Positions 1 to 8,649 of a DNA stretch of 33,415 nucleotides are shown in pieces. The notes below the pieces were generated by a model, which was not told where the DNA came from, made no database searches, and saw only the letters and a list, made by a program, of their open reading frames with translations. Every line of letters begins with the position of its first letter. Within the stretch, counting starts at the first letter, position 1. Source of the DNA: Burkholderiaceae bacterium (GTDB taxonomy: Bacteria > Pseudomonadota > Gammaproteobacteria > Burkholderiales > Burkholderiaceae_A); NCBI GenBank assembly GCA_018882785.1, contig VERI01000017.1, forward strand, positions 1-33,415, read 5' to 3'. The position numbers were made by a program, and so were the translations under genes.

Positions 1-553
1 GGCTTGCGCTGCGAGGCACGGGGTGACTCCTCGTGGCGTGCGGAAGTGGCGTGATCAGAGCGATCCGCGCTGGGCGCAATTTCTTGCGGAACGGGCGGCG
101 GCCGGCATGGTGCCCGTCGGCTCGGCTGGATTACCTGCTCCGGAGTCGCCGCGCGCCTGGACGGATGAGGAACTGGCTCTCGAGACCCAGATCCGGAAAA
201 TGAAGGAGGCGACGGCGGATCTGCGTGAGCGCGCAGAGGTTGCCAAGAAGGCGGGGGATTTGGATTCCGAGTTGGCGTTGAGGCGGATGTGGTTGCAACA
301 CGCGGAGGCTCTGCGCCGGCTGGAAAAGGATGCGCCTGGGATTGCCCGGGATTCCGGCGATGTGGTTCCGAAGCGGCTGTTTCATCAGACGGTCATTCAG
401 TATTCCTCGGCGATCGCGGCGGCGTTGGCGAATTTGCCGGACCGGATTCTGACGCTCCTGCCGAATCTGGAGGAGGCGCTGGCTTCGAAGATCCGGGCCG
501 AGGTGGCGGATGTGCAGCGGGCTGCGAAGGAGATCCGGCTCGATGGCGTTTGA
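1..553 (+). CDS. Terminase small subunit, 5' end cut by the window
   Basis: This is probably the DNA-recognition subunit of the packaging terminase, which would bind the cos/pac site and recruit the large subunit. The reading frame is open to base 2 of the window, so the GTG at 23 is unlikely to be the true start. The residues before it (AARHGVTPRGVRKWRD) form a helix-turn-helix-like segment at the N-terminus, as in Nu1-type small terminases. The rest is strongly helical and charged, fitting an oligomerisation region. The gene overlaps the GpA-type large terminase by 11 bases, which is the main support for the call. If the window is circular, base 1 plus the last two bases give an in-frame ATG. 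No family-specific motif beyond the helix-turn-helix is visible, so the assignment rests on position and the N-terminus. Confidence 0.75.
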   Translation, partial: ACAARHGVTPRGVRKWRDQSDPRWAQFLAERAAAGMVPVGSAGLPAPESPRAWTDEELALETQIRKMKEATADLRERAEVAKKAGDLDSELALRRMWLQHAEALRRLEKDAPGIARDSGDVVPKRLFHQTVIQYSSAIAAALANLPDRILTLLPNLEEALASKIRAEVADVQRAAKEIRLDGV

Positions 554-2243
554 GGATCTGCAGGAGCAGCTCGGGAAGATCTGGGATCCGCGGGAGCGGC
601 CGACGCCGTTGGCGTGGGCTGAAAGCAACGTCGTTCTCGACAAGCGGTTTTCGCCGCGGCCGGGCCGGTATGATTGCACCTACACTCCTTACCTGCGGCA
701 GTTGCATGAATGGTTCGGGGATCCCCGGGTGCGGCAACTGACGCTGGTGAAATCTGCCCAGATTGGCGGGACGACCTGGCTGGCAAACTGCATCATGTGG
801 GCGATTGCCGAGGATCCGGGTCCGATCCTCTATGTGACGTCGACCGGGGACAATGCGAAATCGTGGTCCGAGCGCGAACTGCAGCCGCGTTTGAAATCTT
901 GCGGGGCAATCAAGGCGCTGCTGCCGAGCAATGATGATGATTTCCGGAAGGCGGAGATGCACTTTGCGACTTGCACGCTGCGGCTGGTGGGATCGAACTC
1001 GGAGGGGAATCTGGCCTCCCGCCCGATCCGGTATCTGTTTGCGGATGAGGTGGACAAGTGGCCGGATCAATCCAGCACGGAGGCGCCGGCTCTCGAGCTG
1101 GCGATGGCGCGCACGAATTTTTACCGGAAGATCGCCAAGATCTGCCTGGCTTCGACTCCGACGGTCGAGGCTGGGGCGATCTGGAAACAGTGGCTGCTGG
1201 GATCAATGCACCGGTATCATGTGCTGTGTCCGGATTGCCGGACGTGGCAGCATTTGAAATTTGAGCAAATCAAATGGCCGGAGCATTTCCGCGATCTGGC
1301 CGGCGGGTGGGATATTGACGGGGTGGCGCGATCTGCGACGTATGAGTGCGAGGGATGCGGGTCTCCGTGGCCGCAGGTGATGCAGTCGGACCTTGTGCGT
1401 GCCGGGGAATGGAATCAAACAAATTCAAAAGCGCCGGCCGATCACATTTCGGCGCATATCTCAGCGCTGTATTCCCCGCAGATGACTTGGGGGGATCTGG
1501 CGAAGTTGTTCTTGCAGAAGAAGGACACGACGGGGGGGATGCACGATTTCTACAACAACTTCCTTGGCATTCCCTGGGAGAATCGGGCCGCGTCGGTGAA
1601 GGAGGATGCGGTGCTGGCGTTGAGGGATCCCAGCTATCGGACGGGCGAGCTGCCGGTCGAGCCGGTGATCATTACGCTGTGCGCGGATCCCGGGGAGAGA
1701 GAGACACACTGGACGGCTGAGGCACGGATCGCGACGGGAGAAAGCTGGGTGATCGATTACGGGACGCTGCTGGCGATTGAGGATCTGCTGGACCCGAATT
1801 TTCTGGGGGCCCGCCGCTATACGTTCAATGGGCAGACGTTCACGCCGCGGTTCGGGCTGATCGATTCCGGATACAACACGGAGCGGGTGTATGCGCTGTG
1901 CGCGCGGAGCGGCGGGCTTTACATGCCGAGCAAGGGATCGACTGCGAGCTTCGGGACGTGGACTCAGAGCCAGGTGCCGGCGTATCCGTCGCTGCGGCTG
2001 GTGACGTATGTGGATTACACCGCGAAGACGGAGCTTTACCTGGAGCGGGTGAATAAAAAGCTGCCGCCGCCTCTGCATCTGCCCGGGGATGTGTCGCGGG
2101 ATTTTCTGGATGGGCACGTGGGCCAGCAGTTGCTGACGAACAACAATAACCGCCTGGCGCCCCACCACTGGAAGAAGGTGGCGCATGACCATTATGGGGA
2201 CTGCACGAAGCTGCACGGGGTGTGCTGGTGGGTTCTCAAATAA
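543..2243 (+). CDS. Terminase large subunit, GpA family
   Basis: This is the ATP-driven packaging motor and nuclease that cuts concatemers and fills the prohead. The 566-residue protein matches the GpA family in length and layout. It has an ATPase half with a Walker A-like KSAQIGGT at about residues 70-77 and a Walker B FADE at about 166-169. A zinc-ribbon-like pair of CxxC motifs follows (LCPDC and CEGCG). The nuclease half has an acidic CADPGERE segment and LIDSGYNTE. I chose the ATG at 543, which overlaps the small terminase stop, because the longer reading frame from 510 adds residues that do not resemble the family. The gene sits in the standard lambda order (Nu1, A, W, B, C). The assignment is firm. 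Confidence 0.96.
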   Translation: MAFEDLQEQLGKIWDPRERPTPLAWAESNVVLDKRFSPRPGRYDCTYTPYLRQLHEWFGDPRVRQLTLVKSAQIGGTTWLANCIMWAIAEDPGPILYVTSTGDNAKSWSERELQPRLKSCGAIKALLPSNDDDFRKAEMHFATCTLRLVGSNSEGNLASRPIRYLFADEVDKWPDQSSTEAPALELAMARTNFYRKIAKICLASTPTVEAGAIWKQWLLGSMHRYHVLCPDCRTWQHLKFEQIKWPEHFRDLAGGWDIDGVARSATYECEGCGSPWPQVMQSDLVRAGEWNQTNSKAPADHISAHISALYSPQMTWGDLAKLFLQKKDTTGGMHDFYNNFLGIPWENRAASVKEDAVLALRDPSYRTGELPVEPVIITLCADPGERETHWTAEARIATGESWVIDYGTLLAIEDLLDPNFLGARRYTFNGQTFTPRFGLIDSGYNTERVYALCARSGGLYMPSKGSTASFGTWTQSQVPAYPSLRLVTYVDYTAKTELYLERVNKKLPPPLHLPGDVSRDFLDGHVGQQLLTNNNNRLAPHHWKKVAHDHYGDCTKLHGVCWWVLK

Positions 2244-2263
2244 TTGACAACGGCTCCCTCGAT

Positions 2264-2539
2264 ATGGACGACATGCAGAAAGTTGCCGGTATCAAACGAT
2301 ACCTTGCCCGCACGAAGACGACTGAGGAACTTGAGACTCTGGCGACCACGACGTTTGCCAGTGCGACTGAGGAGGTGACGATCACGACGCACAATGTCGA
2401 CGGTGCCGGGGCTTCCGGCGTGGTCTCCATGCCGAAATGGTTGCTGCTGCAGGCGATTGAGGAAGTGTTGGCGGAGGGCACCACTGGCCGGCAGCTTTGC
2501 TCGGTGATTGACCGGTCTGCTTACTTCCCGCCCATTTGA
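2264..2539 (+). CDS. Small head protein in the gpW position
   Basis: This 91-residue protein lies between large terminase and portal, the place of lambda gpW, the head-tail joining protein. Sequence similarity to gpW is not obvious, so the role is inferred from position. It has a helical N-terminus, a central strand-rich part (EEVTITTHNVDG) and a C-terminal helix with LLLQAIEEVL, a plausible small alpha/beta fold. The reading frame extends back to a GTG at 2222 that overlaps the terminase gene. I prefer ATG 2264 because ATTGACA lies 14 bases upstream, the same spacing seen before five other late genes in this window. It ends 15 bases before the portal start. Confidence 0.6.
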   Translation: MDDMQKVAGIKRYLARTKTTEELETLATTTFASATEEVTITTHNVDGAGASGVVSMPKWLLLQAIEEVLAEGTTGRQLCSVIDRSAYFPPI

Positions 2540-2554
2540 CAGGCGGCCTGAGGC

Positions 2555-4006
2555 ATGGCCTCGGAAATCAAATCGGAAATCAAAAAATCAAAGCGCGGCG
2601 GGGCCCGTCCGGGTGCCGGCCGCAAACCCAAGGCGTCCTTCGACGCCAGCAAGCCCAGCCCGGCGCGCGGGGTGATCGTGTTCAACACGGTGGATCCGAA
2701 GCGTGAGCTCACGCAGGGGGTGCGGACGGAAATCATGCGCCGGGCGCGCTACCTCTACAACAACGAGGCGACGGCGACTTACATCATCGAGCACCTGGCG
2801 CAGCGCGCGGTGGGAACCGGGATTGTGCCGCAGGCGCGGACGGCGGATCCGGTATGGAACCGGGCCGTGGAGAGGGCGTTCGAGGATCGGGCTTGCGGGG
2901 AGGCGTGGGCTTTCGATGCGGCGGCGGCGGTGAATTTTTACGGCGCGCAGTCGCTGATCTTGCGGCAGGTGGCCTGTGATGGAGACTTTTTCGCGCAGTT
3001 CCTGACAACGGCCGACGGTGCGGCGCGGGTGCGCTTCATCGGTGCGGAGGCGGTCGGGAATACGGCGGACAGCGGGGATGGGTGGTTCGACGGGGTGAAG
3101 GTGGACCGTTTCGGGGCCCCCCAGGAGTATCGGGTGATCACGGATCGCGCGGCGGGCAAGAGCGTGGATGTGCCGTCGGCCGACATGCTGCACTTCCGGC
3201 ACATCCGGCGCGCCGGGTATGTGCGCGGGGTGTCGTGGCTGCATAGCGCGGCGATCAATCTGCAGGATCTGGCTGAGATCAATGCTTACACGAAGGGTGC
3301 TTTCAAGGCGGCTTCGCAGCTTGGCTTTCTGGTGACCTCACCTGAGAACGTGCGTCTCGGGGGTGGGCTCTCGACTTTGAACGACGGGAGCTCAAGCGCG
3401 AGTGCTCCGGAATTGAATGCCGAGGCGCTCTACAACGGCACGCTGATTCCGAAGCTGAAGCCTGGCGAGGACATCAAGATGCTGAGGAATGAGCACCCGG
3501 GGACCAGCTACGAGCCGATCATGCGCTACATGGTTTCCCAGATTGCCCGGGCAATCGGGCTTCCGCCGGAGGCGATGATGCTGGCGGTGGGTGCGGCCGG
3601 CACGGAGTTCCGGGGGCTGCTGGAAGTTGCGCAAAACTTCCTCGAGAGGCTGCAGCAAATGTTGATCGACCAGTTCTGCCGCAGGTTCTGGAAGTATTGG
3701 GTGTGGCATGAAATCACGGCCGGCCGGCTGCCGTATCCCGGGGATGACTGGTGGCGGCACGATTGGGTGACGCCGCGGAAGATCACTGTGGACAACGGCC
3801 GCGATGGCCGGCTCTACGCGGAGCTGATGGAGAAGGGGCATATGTCGTGGGAGCGCTACTGCAACATCCACGGCCTGGATGCGGAGTCCGAGGAGGACGA
3901 CATCATCACGGCCTACCAGCGGCGGGCGAAAAAGTGTGAGGCCGCTGGGCTGGATGTGAGCGCGGTTTTCCCGAGCCAGAAAACTTTGACAGCGGGAAAC
4001 CCATAG
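2555..4006 (+). CDS. Portal protein, lambda GpB family
   Basis: This is the dodecameric ring at the capsid vertex through which DNA enters and leaves and to which the tail attaches. The 483-residue protein has the features of the lambda-type portal family: a basic N-terminus (RGGARPGAGRKPK), the early helical section around ARYLYNNEATATYIIEHLAQRAVG, a conserved-looking core with DGDFFAQF and FIGAEAV, the turn HIRRAGYVRGVSWL, and a C-terminal clip and stem region with IARAIGLPPEAMM. It lies directly before the protease gene with one base between them. The start ATG is preceded by TTTGACA with a 13-base gap and has no recognisable Shine-Dalgarno site. The assignment is firm. Confidence 0.94.
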   Translation: MASEIKSEIKKSKRGGARPGAGRKPKASFDASKPSPARGVIVFNTVDPKRELTQGVRTEIMRRARYLYNNEATATYIIEHLAQRAVGTGIVPQARTADPVWNRAVERAFEDRACGEAWAFDAAAAVNFYGAQSLILRQVACDGDFFAQFLTTADGAARVRFIGAEAVGNTADSGDGWFDGVKVDRFGAPQEYRVITDRAAGKSVDVPSADMLHFRHIRRAGYVRGVSWLHSAAINLQDLAEINAYTKGAFKAASQLGFLVTSPENVRLGGGLSTLNDGSSSASAPELNAEALYNGTLIPKLKPGEDIKMLRNEHPGTSYEPIMRYMVSQIARAIGLPPEAMMLAVGAAGTEFRGLLEVAQNFLERLQQMLIDQFCRRFWKYWVWHEITAGRLPYPGDDWWRHDWVTPRKITVDNGRDGRLYAELMEKGHMSWERYCNIHGLDAESEEDDIITAYQRRAKKCEAAGLDVSAVFPSQKTLTAGNP

Positions 4007-4007
4007 A

Positions 4008-5153
4008 ATGACCGCTCAAAAAAATTCCTGGTATGCCATTGCTCCCCGCGCTGAGGACAACGAAACCGAAATCTCCATTTTCGACGAGATCGGCTATTAC
4101 GGCGTTTCGGCGAAACAGTTCGTCGACGATCTCAAAACGGTGCCCGCCGGACACCGGATCCTGCTCCGGATCCATTCCCCTGGTGGAGAAGTCTTCGACG
4201 GAAACGTCATCTACAACGCGCTGAAGCGGCACGCGGGTGGGGTCATCGTGCAGATCGAGGGCCTCGCTGCCAGCATGGCCAGCGTGATCGCTCTGGCTGG
4301 TGTGCCGGTGAAGATGGCGGCAAATGCCTTTTTCATGATCCACAACCCGTGGGGCATGGCCGTAGGTGACGCAGCGGAGATGCGCGACCAGGCGTCACTG
4401 CTCGACAAGATCAAGAGCAACATGATCCGCGCGTATGCCGAGAAGAGCGGGAAAAGCGATGTCGCGATCGAGGAGTGGATGGATGCCGAAACGTGGTTTA
4501 CCGCCGAGGAGGCGAAGGCCGTCGGATTTGTCGATGAGATCACCGACGCGCTGCCGGTGGCGGCGAGCGCCAACAAGTTTGCCAGGCTGGCAAAGTTCCG
4601 GAATGCGCCTCGGAATTTGACAGGCTCCGGAATGCAAATGGACGCTCAGACGATTACACCCGAAGCTCCGGCCGGCATCGAGCCGACCGAGCCCGCTGCT
4701 CCCGAAAATTCCGAACCCGCCCTCGCCGCTCCGACCACTCCTTCCGAGCCTGCCATCTCCGAAGCTCCGGCTGCTCCCGAAGCTCCGGCTGAGCCCGAGG
4801 TTCCTGCTGAGCCTGCTGTCGAGGCTCCTGTTGCCGCGCTGAACCGCGAGGCGCTGATCGCCAGAATCGGAGATCTGGCCAATGCGCTTGCATCGGCAAA
4901 CGCACGAGTCGCGGAACTCGAATCAAATCTTGAAACCGAACGCACCCTGCGCAAGGGCGCTGAGGCACTGGCCGGTCTGGCTCCGGCGCGGGTGGTGCCT
5001 GAGATCGCTCCCTCTGGTGACCAGGGCGGGGCGGATCCGGTGCGCGAGTATCTGGCGGCTGTTGAGGCCGGGGACCGGAAGCTCGCCGCGCAGCTCTTCG
5101 AGAAGCACAAGGCCGCGATCTGGGCCCACCGCAAAACGATTTCCAAGGAGTAA
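4008..5153 (+). CDS. ClpP-fold prohead protease with C-terminal scaffold
   Basis: This protein processes the prohead and guides capsid assembly. Residues 1-200 form a ClpP/S49-like serine protease domain. The predicted nucleophile is Ser89 in GLAASMAS, the base is His112 in FMIHNPWG, and an acidic residue lies near 159 in EWMDAETWFTAEEA. A proline- and alanine-rich linker of about 65 residues follows (many EAPA/EPA units). A coiled-coil scaffold-like tail (LIARIGDLANALASANARVAELESNLE) runs to the end. This fusion is the lambda C plus Nu3 arrangement, where the scaffold is also made separately from an internal start. The ATG is preceded by TTTGACA with a 16-base gap and no Shine-Dalgarno site. 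Confidence 0.92.
   Translation: MTAQKNSWYAIAPRAEDNETEISIFDEIGYYGVSAKQFVDDLKTVPAGHRILLRIHSPGGEVFDGNVIYNALKRHAGGVIVQIEGLAASMASVIALAGVPVKMAANAFFMIHNPWGMAVGDAAEMRDQASLLDKIKSNMIRAYAEKSGKSDVAIEEWMDAETWFTAEEAKAVGFVDEITDALPVAASANKFARLAKFRNAPRNLTGSGMQMDAQTITPEAPAGIEPTEPAAPENSEPALAAPTTPSEPAISEAPAAPEAPAEPEVPAEPAVEAPVAALNREALIARIGDLANALASANARVAELESNLETERTLRKGAEALAGLAPARVVPEIAPSGDQGGADPVREYLAAVEAGDRKLAAQLFEKHKAAIWAHRKTISKE
4638..5153 (+). CDS. Nested scaffold protein from an internal start (predicted)
   Basis: I predict a second start at Met211 of the protease, giving a 171-residue protein of the Pro/Ala-rich linker plus the coiled-coil scaffold. In lambda, Nu3 is made the same way inside gene C. The direct evidence is the start context: TTTGACA, ten variable bases, then TGCAAATGGAC. 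Exactly the same pattern and spacing precedes the separate gene at 16838, and TTTGACA sits at similar spacing before four other starts. A second in-frame ATG lies at 4632. There is no Shine-Dalgarno site. The protein product is inferred; only the start context and the domain boundary are visible. Confidence 0.5.
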   Translation: MDAQTITPEAPAGIEPTEPAAPENSEPALAAPTTPSEPAISEAPAAPEAPAEPEVPAEPAVEAPVAALNREALIARIGDLANALASANARVAELESNLETERTLRKGAEALAGLAPARVVPEIAPSGDQGGADPVREYLAAVEAGDRKLAAQLFEKHKAAIWAHRKTISKE

Positions 5154-5189
5154 TCCAAGGAGAAACCAAACCAAAAAAACCAAAATCAT

Positions 5190-6038
5190 ATGGCAAACTC
5201 ATTCGACTCCGCGCTCGTCGCCGACACGATTTCCAGCATGGCCAAGACCGTGCTGGCGAACCGCCTCGCTCCGCTGCGCCTTTTCACCTCGGACTTCAGC
5301 GATGAGGTTCGCAAACCGAACGATACGATCCGCGTGCCGATCGTCTCCGCCACCGCCTCGACATCGGTCAATCCGACCAATTTCGAGCCCGGCAGCTCGA
5401 CGACTGTGGGCAAGGCGACCGTCACTTTCGATCACCTCTTCCAGCCTTTCGGACTGAGCGTGAGCGATGTGGCGAACGGCCACCGCCTGGAGCGCCTTGT
5501 GCAGATCAACCTCGACGCTCTCGCCGACAAGATCTGGAGCGTGGCGATCACTCCGATCACGACCGTGAACTTCGGCCCGGCCGTTGTCACCACGACCACG
5601 ATCACCCCGGGCAGCGGGCACCTGGCCACGCTCTGGAGCAACGTCTCCAAGGCCGGCCGCAAGGGTCTCGTCGTGACTCCGACGATCTACTCGGGATTGA
5701 TCCCGACCAGCACGCTGTCGCTCCCGCTGAGCGAGGGCGCATACGGGTTCGAGAACGGCGTTTACTACGCCTCCTCGTTCAGCGGCGCGGTGTCCGGCCT
5801 TGACGGCTTCGCCTGCTCGCAGGATGCGGTCTGTGTGGCCTCGGCCCTGCCGGCGATCGATCCGTCGATCCGCCAGCAGTTCGCGATCAGCGAGACCGTG
5901 ACGCTCGAGCAGCTCGGTATCTCGGTCGCCTACAACGTGTGGGGCAGCACCAGCAATCGGCAGGTGAATGCCTCGCTTGAGGTGATGTTCGGCTCCGCAG
6001 CCGGCCTGACCTCCGGCACGATGGCGCTGATCATCTGA
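5190..6038 (+). CDS. Major capsid protein
   Basis: This 282-residue protein follows the protease-scaffold gene and is the best candidate for the shell subunit. It begins with a helical N-terminal arm (FDSALVADTISSMAKTVLANRL), continues with a strand-rich region with many Ser/Thr/Val residues, and contains an aromatic-rich central stretch. This is consistent with a short HK97-fold coat protein, although no diagnostic motif was recognised. The leader is unusual: CCAAGGAG occurs twice (5143-5162), once overlapping the upstream stop, but both copies are too far from the ATG for normal ribosome binding. An A- and CCAAA-rich, unstructured 27-base stretch fills the gap, as often seen for very highly expressed genes. 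A terminator lies about 80 bases downstream. Confidence 0.85.
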   Translation: MANSFDSALVADTISSMAKTVLANRLAPLRLFTSDFSDEVRKPNDTIRVPIVSATASTSVNPTNFEPGSSTTVGKATVTFDHLFQPFGLSVSDVANGHRLERLVQINLDALADKIWSVAITPITTVNFGPAVVTTTTITPGSGHLATLWSNVSKAGRKGLVVTPTIYSGLIPTSTLSLPLSEGAYGFENGVYYASSFSGAVSGLDGFACSQDAVCVASALPAIDPSIRQQFAISETVTLEQLGISVAYNVWGSTSNRQVNASLEVMFGSAAGLTSGTMALII

Positions 6039-6115
6039 TCGCAGTAGCCAGCCGCGCGAAGAGTGAGCGCGCGGCGGGCTGTTTGGTTTCTTCCGCTGCT
6101 ACTGGCAGCACTCCG

Positions 6116-6159
6116 CGGGCCTTCGGGAACTCACTCCCCGAAGGCCCGTCCTTTTTTTT
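6116..6159 (+). terminator. Rho-independent terminator after the capsid gene
   Basis: A perfect 12-bp stem (CGGGCCTTCGGG at 6116-6127, its complement at 6137-6148) with a 9-base loop is followed within three bases by eight T residues (6152-6159). A second, imperfect GC-rich hairpin lies just upstream (6049-6081). Together they should end most capsid transcripts, leaving the glycosyltransferase gene that starts seven bases after the T tract to readthrough or a separate promoter that I could not identify. Confidence 0.92.
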
Positions 6160-6165
6160 AACCTC

Positions 6166-7845
6166 ATGAAAATCCAACTTTGCATTATCGCCGGCAATGA
6201 AGAGCCGGTGATTTCCCGATTTCTCTCGAGCTTCCAGCCGCATGTGGACGGTGTGACCGTGTGCATGGCGCGGGGGAACCAGGCGCCCGATGCCACTGAG
6301 GAGATCTGCCGCTCGGCGGGCTGCTCGGTGGTGCACTACGAGAATGCTCCCGAGGCGGACTGGCCGCATGTGGACAATTTCGCGGCTGCGCGGAATGTGG
6401 CGTGGCAGGCTGTGCCTGAGGACACGGACTGGCTGATGTGGGCGGATTGCGATGACATGCTGGGGGAGACCGGTGCGGCGGTGCTGGCGGGGATCCGGGC
6501 CGGCGAGGTGCCGGAGGCGGACGCGATCATGGCGCCGTATATCGTGGATGCCCAGGGTGGCAAGGCGGACCGGCTGCGGCTGGTGCGGCGGTGGCTCGGG
6601 AGCCGGTGGATCAATGCGGTGCATGAGGATCTGCAGCTTCCGGAGGGGGAGCCGGTGGCGTATTGTCCGGAGCTCCAGGTGATCCATGTGCCGCTGACGA
6701 ATAAGCTGGGCAGCACGGATCGGAACCGGAGGATTTTGCGGCATATCCCGGCGGAGTCGCGCACGGGCCGGGAGTGGTGGTTTTTGAGCCGTGAGGCGGA
6801 AATGATGGGGGCGGTGCCGGAGGCGCTGGAGGCGGCTGTGGTGGCTGCTACCCGGGAAGACCTGGGGGATCCTGAAAAGTTCTCCTGTTTCCTTTCTATC
6901 GGCCGGTGGCTGAAGGAGCCTGAGCATGCAGAGAGGCCGCTTCTCGAGGCGGCGCGGCTGGATCCCTACCGTCGGGAGCCGTATGCGGAGTTGGCTCGGA
7001 TGCACCTGGCGCGCGGGGATGCGAAGAAGGCGCTGGGCTGGGCGCGGATCATGGACGGGATCCGGGCGCCGGAGGTGCCTGCGTGGAATGCTGACCTGGC
7101 GCTGGCGTCGTGGAAGGGAAATGACATTCTGTGGCATGCGATGAGCGCGAATGGGATTGACCCGACGCCGCAGAGGAAGGCGTGGCGGAAGGAGAACGGA
7201 GTGCGGATCTCGATCATCCACCCGACGTGCCGGCCGGAGCAGGCGCTGAAGACGCGGCAGCTTTGGTTCGAGCGGGCGGTGCATCCGCATTCGATCGAGC
7301 ATATTTTCGGGATCAATGAGGCGGATGCGCCTGGGGCGCTGGTGCATTATCCGCATGCGTGGTCGGACGCGGTGCCGCCGGGGCACAGCTCCGCGGTGGC
7401 GAATTACAATGCGGCGGCTGCTGCGGCGACGGGCCCGATTATCATCGCGGCGCAGGATGACATCTATCCGCCGATGGGTTGGGATGAAGGCGTGTGGCGG
7501 CTGCTGTCGCCGCACACGGCGCAGGCAAAGGTTCTGCATCTGCATGACGGGTTCCGCGAGGATCGGCTGATGGTGATCATGTGCGTGACCCGGGCCTGGC
7601 TCAAAAAGCACGGCACGCTGCTGTGCCCGGAATACGATGGCTACTACTCGGACACGGAATACTCCTACCGGGCTTATGAGGCGGGAGAGGTGATCGATGG
7701 GAGCGCGATCCGGTTTTACCATGATCACCCGGTTTTCACCGGTGCGGCGAGCGATGAGGCTTACATGCGGCAGCAAAATCCCGTGGCGTATGCGCGGGGG
7801 AAGGAGATTTTTGAGCGGAGGAATCCGGGGGCTGTGGGGTGGTAA
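6166..7845 (+). CDS. Two-domain glycosyltransferase (two GT-A-like domains)
   Basis: This protein probably transfers sugars from nucleotide-sugar donors to an unknown acceptor. The 559 residues show two glycosyltransferase-like domains. The first spans about 1-190, with an N-terminal strand IQLCIIAGNEE and the metal-binding DxD-type motif WADCDDML at about 92-99. The second starts near residue 345 (ISIIHPTCRPEQAL), with a DxD-like AAQDDIYPP at about 428-436 and a late HDHPVF. The middle (about 215-320) is helical, alanine- and leucine-rich and repeat-like, similar to TPR repeats (YAELARMHLARGDAKKALGWA). The gene lies directly after the capsid gene and its terminator, so coat or DNA decoration is plausible but inferred. 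The start is ATG in AACCTCATGAAA, with no Shine-Dalgarno site. Confidence 0.8.
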   Translation: MKIQLCIIAGNEEPVISRFLSSFQPHVDGVTVCMARGNQAPDATEEICRSAGCSVVHYENAPEADWPHVDNFAAARNVAWQAVPEDTDWLMWADCDDMLGETGAAVLAGIRAGEVPEADAIMAPYIVDAQGGKADRLRLVRRWLGSRWINAVHEDLQLPEGEPVAYCPELQVIHVPLTNKLGSTDRNRRILRHIPAESRTGREWWFLSREAEMMGAVPEALEAAVVAATREDLGDPEKFSCFLSIGRWLKEPEHAERPLLEAARLDPYRREPYAELARMHLARGDAKKALGWARIMDGIRAPEVPAWNADLALASWKGNDILWHAMSANGIDPTPQRKAWRKENGVRISIIHPTCRPEQALKTRQLWFERAVHPHSIEHIFGINEADAPGALVHYPHAWSDAVPPGHSSAVANYNAAAAAATGPIIIAAQDDIYPPMGWDEGVWRLLSPHTAQAKVLHLHDGFREDRLMVIMCVTRAWLKKHGTLLCPEYDGYYSDTEYSYRAYEAGEVIDGSAIRFYHDHPVFTGAASDEAYMRQQNPVAYARGKEIFERRNPGAVGW

Positions 7846-7851
7846 AAGGTA

Positions 7852-7879
7852 TTGACAAGCGAGATACATACGTTATACG
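7852..7879 (+). promoter_or_regulatory. Sigma70-type promoter for the accessory cassette
   Basis: A perfect -35 box TTGACA (7852-7857) is followed after 16 bases by TATACG (7874-7879; TTATAC overlaps it). Expected transcription start is near 7886, and the ATG of the next gene is at 7889, so the transcript would be leaderless or nearly so. Eleven bases (TTGACAAGCGA) also occur in the promoter of the minus-strand ribbon-helix-helix gene near 23810. Confidence 0.75.
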
Positions 7880-7888
7880 GTTAGATTC

Positions 7889-8419
7889 ATGAGCAGCTTC
7901 ATTTGTGAGAAGTGCGGGGCGTGGATCCAGGATACTGAGAGGGGGTATGTTACGGGGTGCGAGCACTGGCCGATGGAGGGGCCGGAAGCTACCAGCGAAA
8001 TGCCCAAACAGGCGGGATTGGTAGATGCGGCGGGCGAAACGACGAATCATTTGCCGGAGGCAAAATTCAAGACCGTGATCGTCTGCCCACATTGCTGTGA
8101 GTGGACTCCATACGAGGGGCAGAGCGGGGCCGTGTTTTGCGGGGAATGCACGGAGGAGTATCAGGTTCCATCGCAGCCGCCCGATGCGCGATCGGAGAAC
8201 GCGAGGTTGAGGGATGACAAGGCGAGATTGGACGGGCTGGAAGATGTCCCGTTTGCGCTTGAGATTGTCTGTAAACGCTCGCAGCCAAAATCTGATTCCA
8301 TGCCGTCGCTCAGGGATCAAATCGACTTTTTCTTGTCGAACGCCGAAGTCAGCCACGCCGCCCCGCCAGCGGCGTCGAATCAAGAAACAGCGCAACGTGG
8401 CGGCGTTGCGCTCCACTGA
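7889..8419 (+). CDS. Zinc-ribbon protein of unknown function
   Basis: This 176-residue protein has one N-terminal CxxC (FICEKCGAW) with a possible distant Cys/His partner (TGCEHW). A second zinc-ribbon-like group lies at about residues 70-95 (VCPHCCEW and FCGECTEEY). The C-terminal half is charged and probably disordered. Metal-binding ribbons of this kind are common in small nucleic-acid-associated phage proteins, but no specific function can be assigned. It is the first gene after the strong promoter and starts a lower-GC cassette that runs to about 9690. Confidence 0.7.
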   Translation: MSSFICEKCGAWIQDTERGYVTGCEHWPMEGPEATSEMPKQAGLVDAAGETTNHLPEAKFKTVIVCPHCCEWTPYEGQSGAVFCGECTEEYQVPSQPPDARSENARLRDDKARLDGLEDVPFALEIVCKRSQPKSDSMPSLRDQIDFFLSNAEVSHAAPPAASNQETAQRGGVALH

Positions 8420-8433
8420 CTTGTTCGCAGATT

Positions 8434-8649
8434 ATGACACCAGACCAATACCCAACAACTCACGCCATCGCCCGCCAACTGCTCGCGATGGACGACGCAA
8501 TCGCGATCCTTCCAATGCCTGCATTCGATATGCCGGGAGCATCGCAAGCTCTCCCGGTAGCAGCCGAAGCGGTGGAAATCGAAGGCCGCAAGTGCGTGGC
8601 ATTCCGACCGCTCCGCGAGGATTCTGCGAACGCACAAGATCACGTATGA
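8434..8649 (+). CDS. Small protein of unknown function
   Basis: I do not recognise this 71-residue protein. It has a helical N-terminus (THAIARQLLAMDDAIAIL), a Pro/Met-rich centre and a strand-like GRKCVAF near the end. Support for its being real is contextual: it starts 14 bases after the zinc-ribbon gene and its stop overlaps the methyltransferase start as ATGA, so translation is likely coupled. It could help or control the methyltransferase, but nothing in the sequence shows that. Confidence 0.6.
   Translation: MTPDQYPTTHAIARQLLAMDDAIAILPMPAFDMPGASQALPVAAEAVEIEGRKCVAFRPLREDSANAQDHV

Noticed and set aside
6031..7869. A 612-residue open frame on the minus strand opposite the glycosyltransferase gene
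   Set aside because: It is Arg-, His- and Pro-rich low-complexity sequence, typical of the antisense frame of a GC-rich gene. The plus strand encodes a protein with clear motifs over the same bases.
8214..8645. N-terminal extension of the methyltransferase frame upstream of 8646
   Set aside because: The extra residues lie over two other plausible genes in another frame and have unusual composition. The ATGA junction at 8646 is the natural start.
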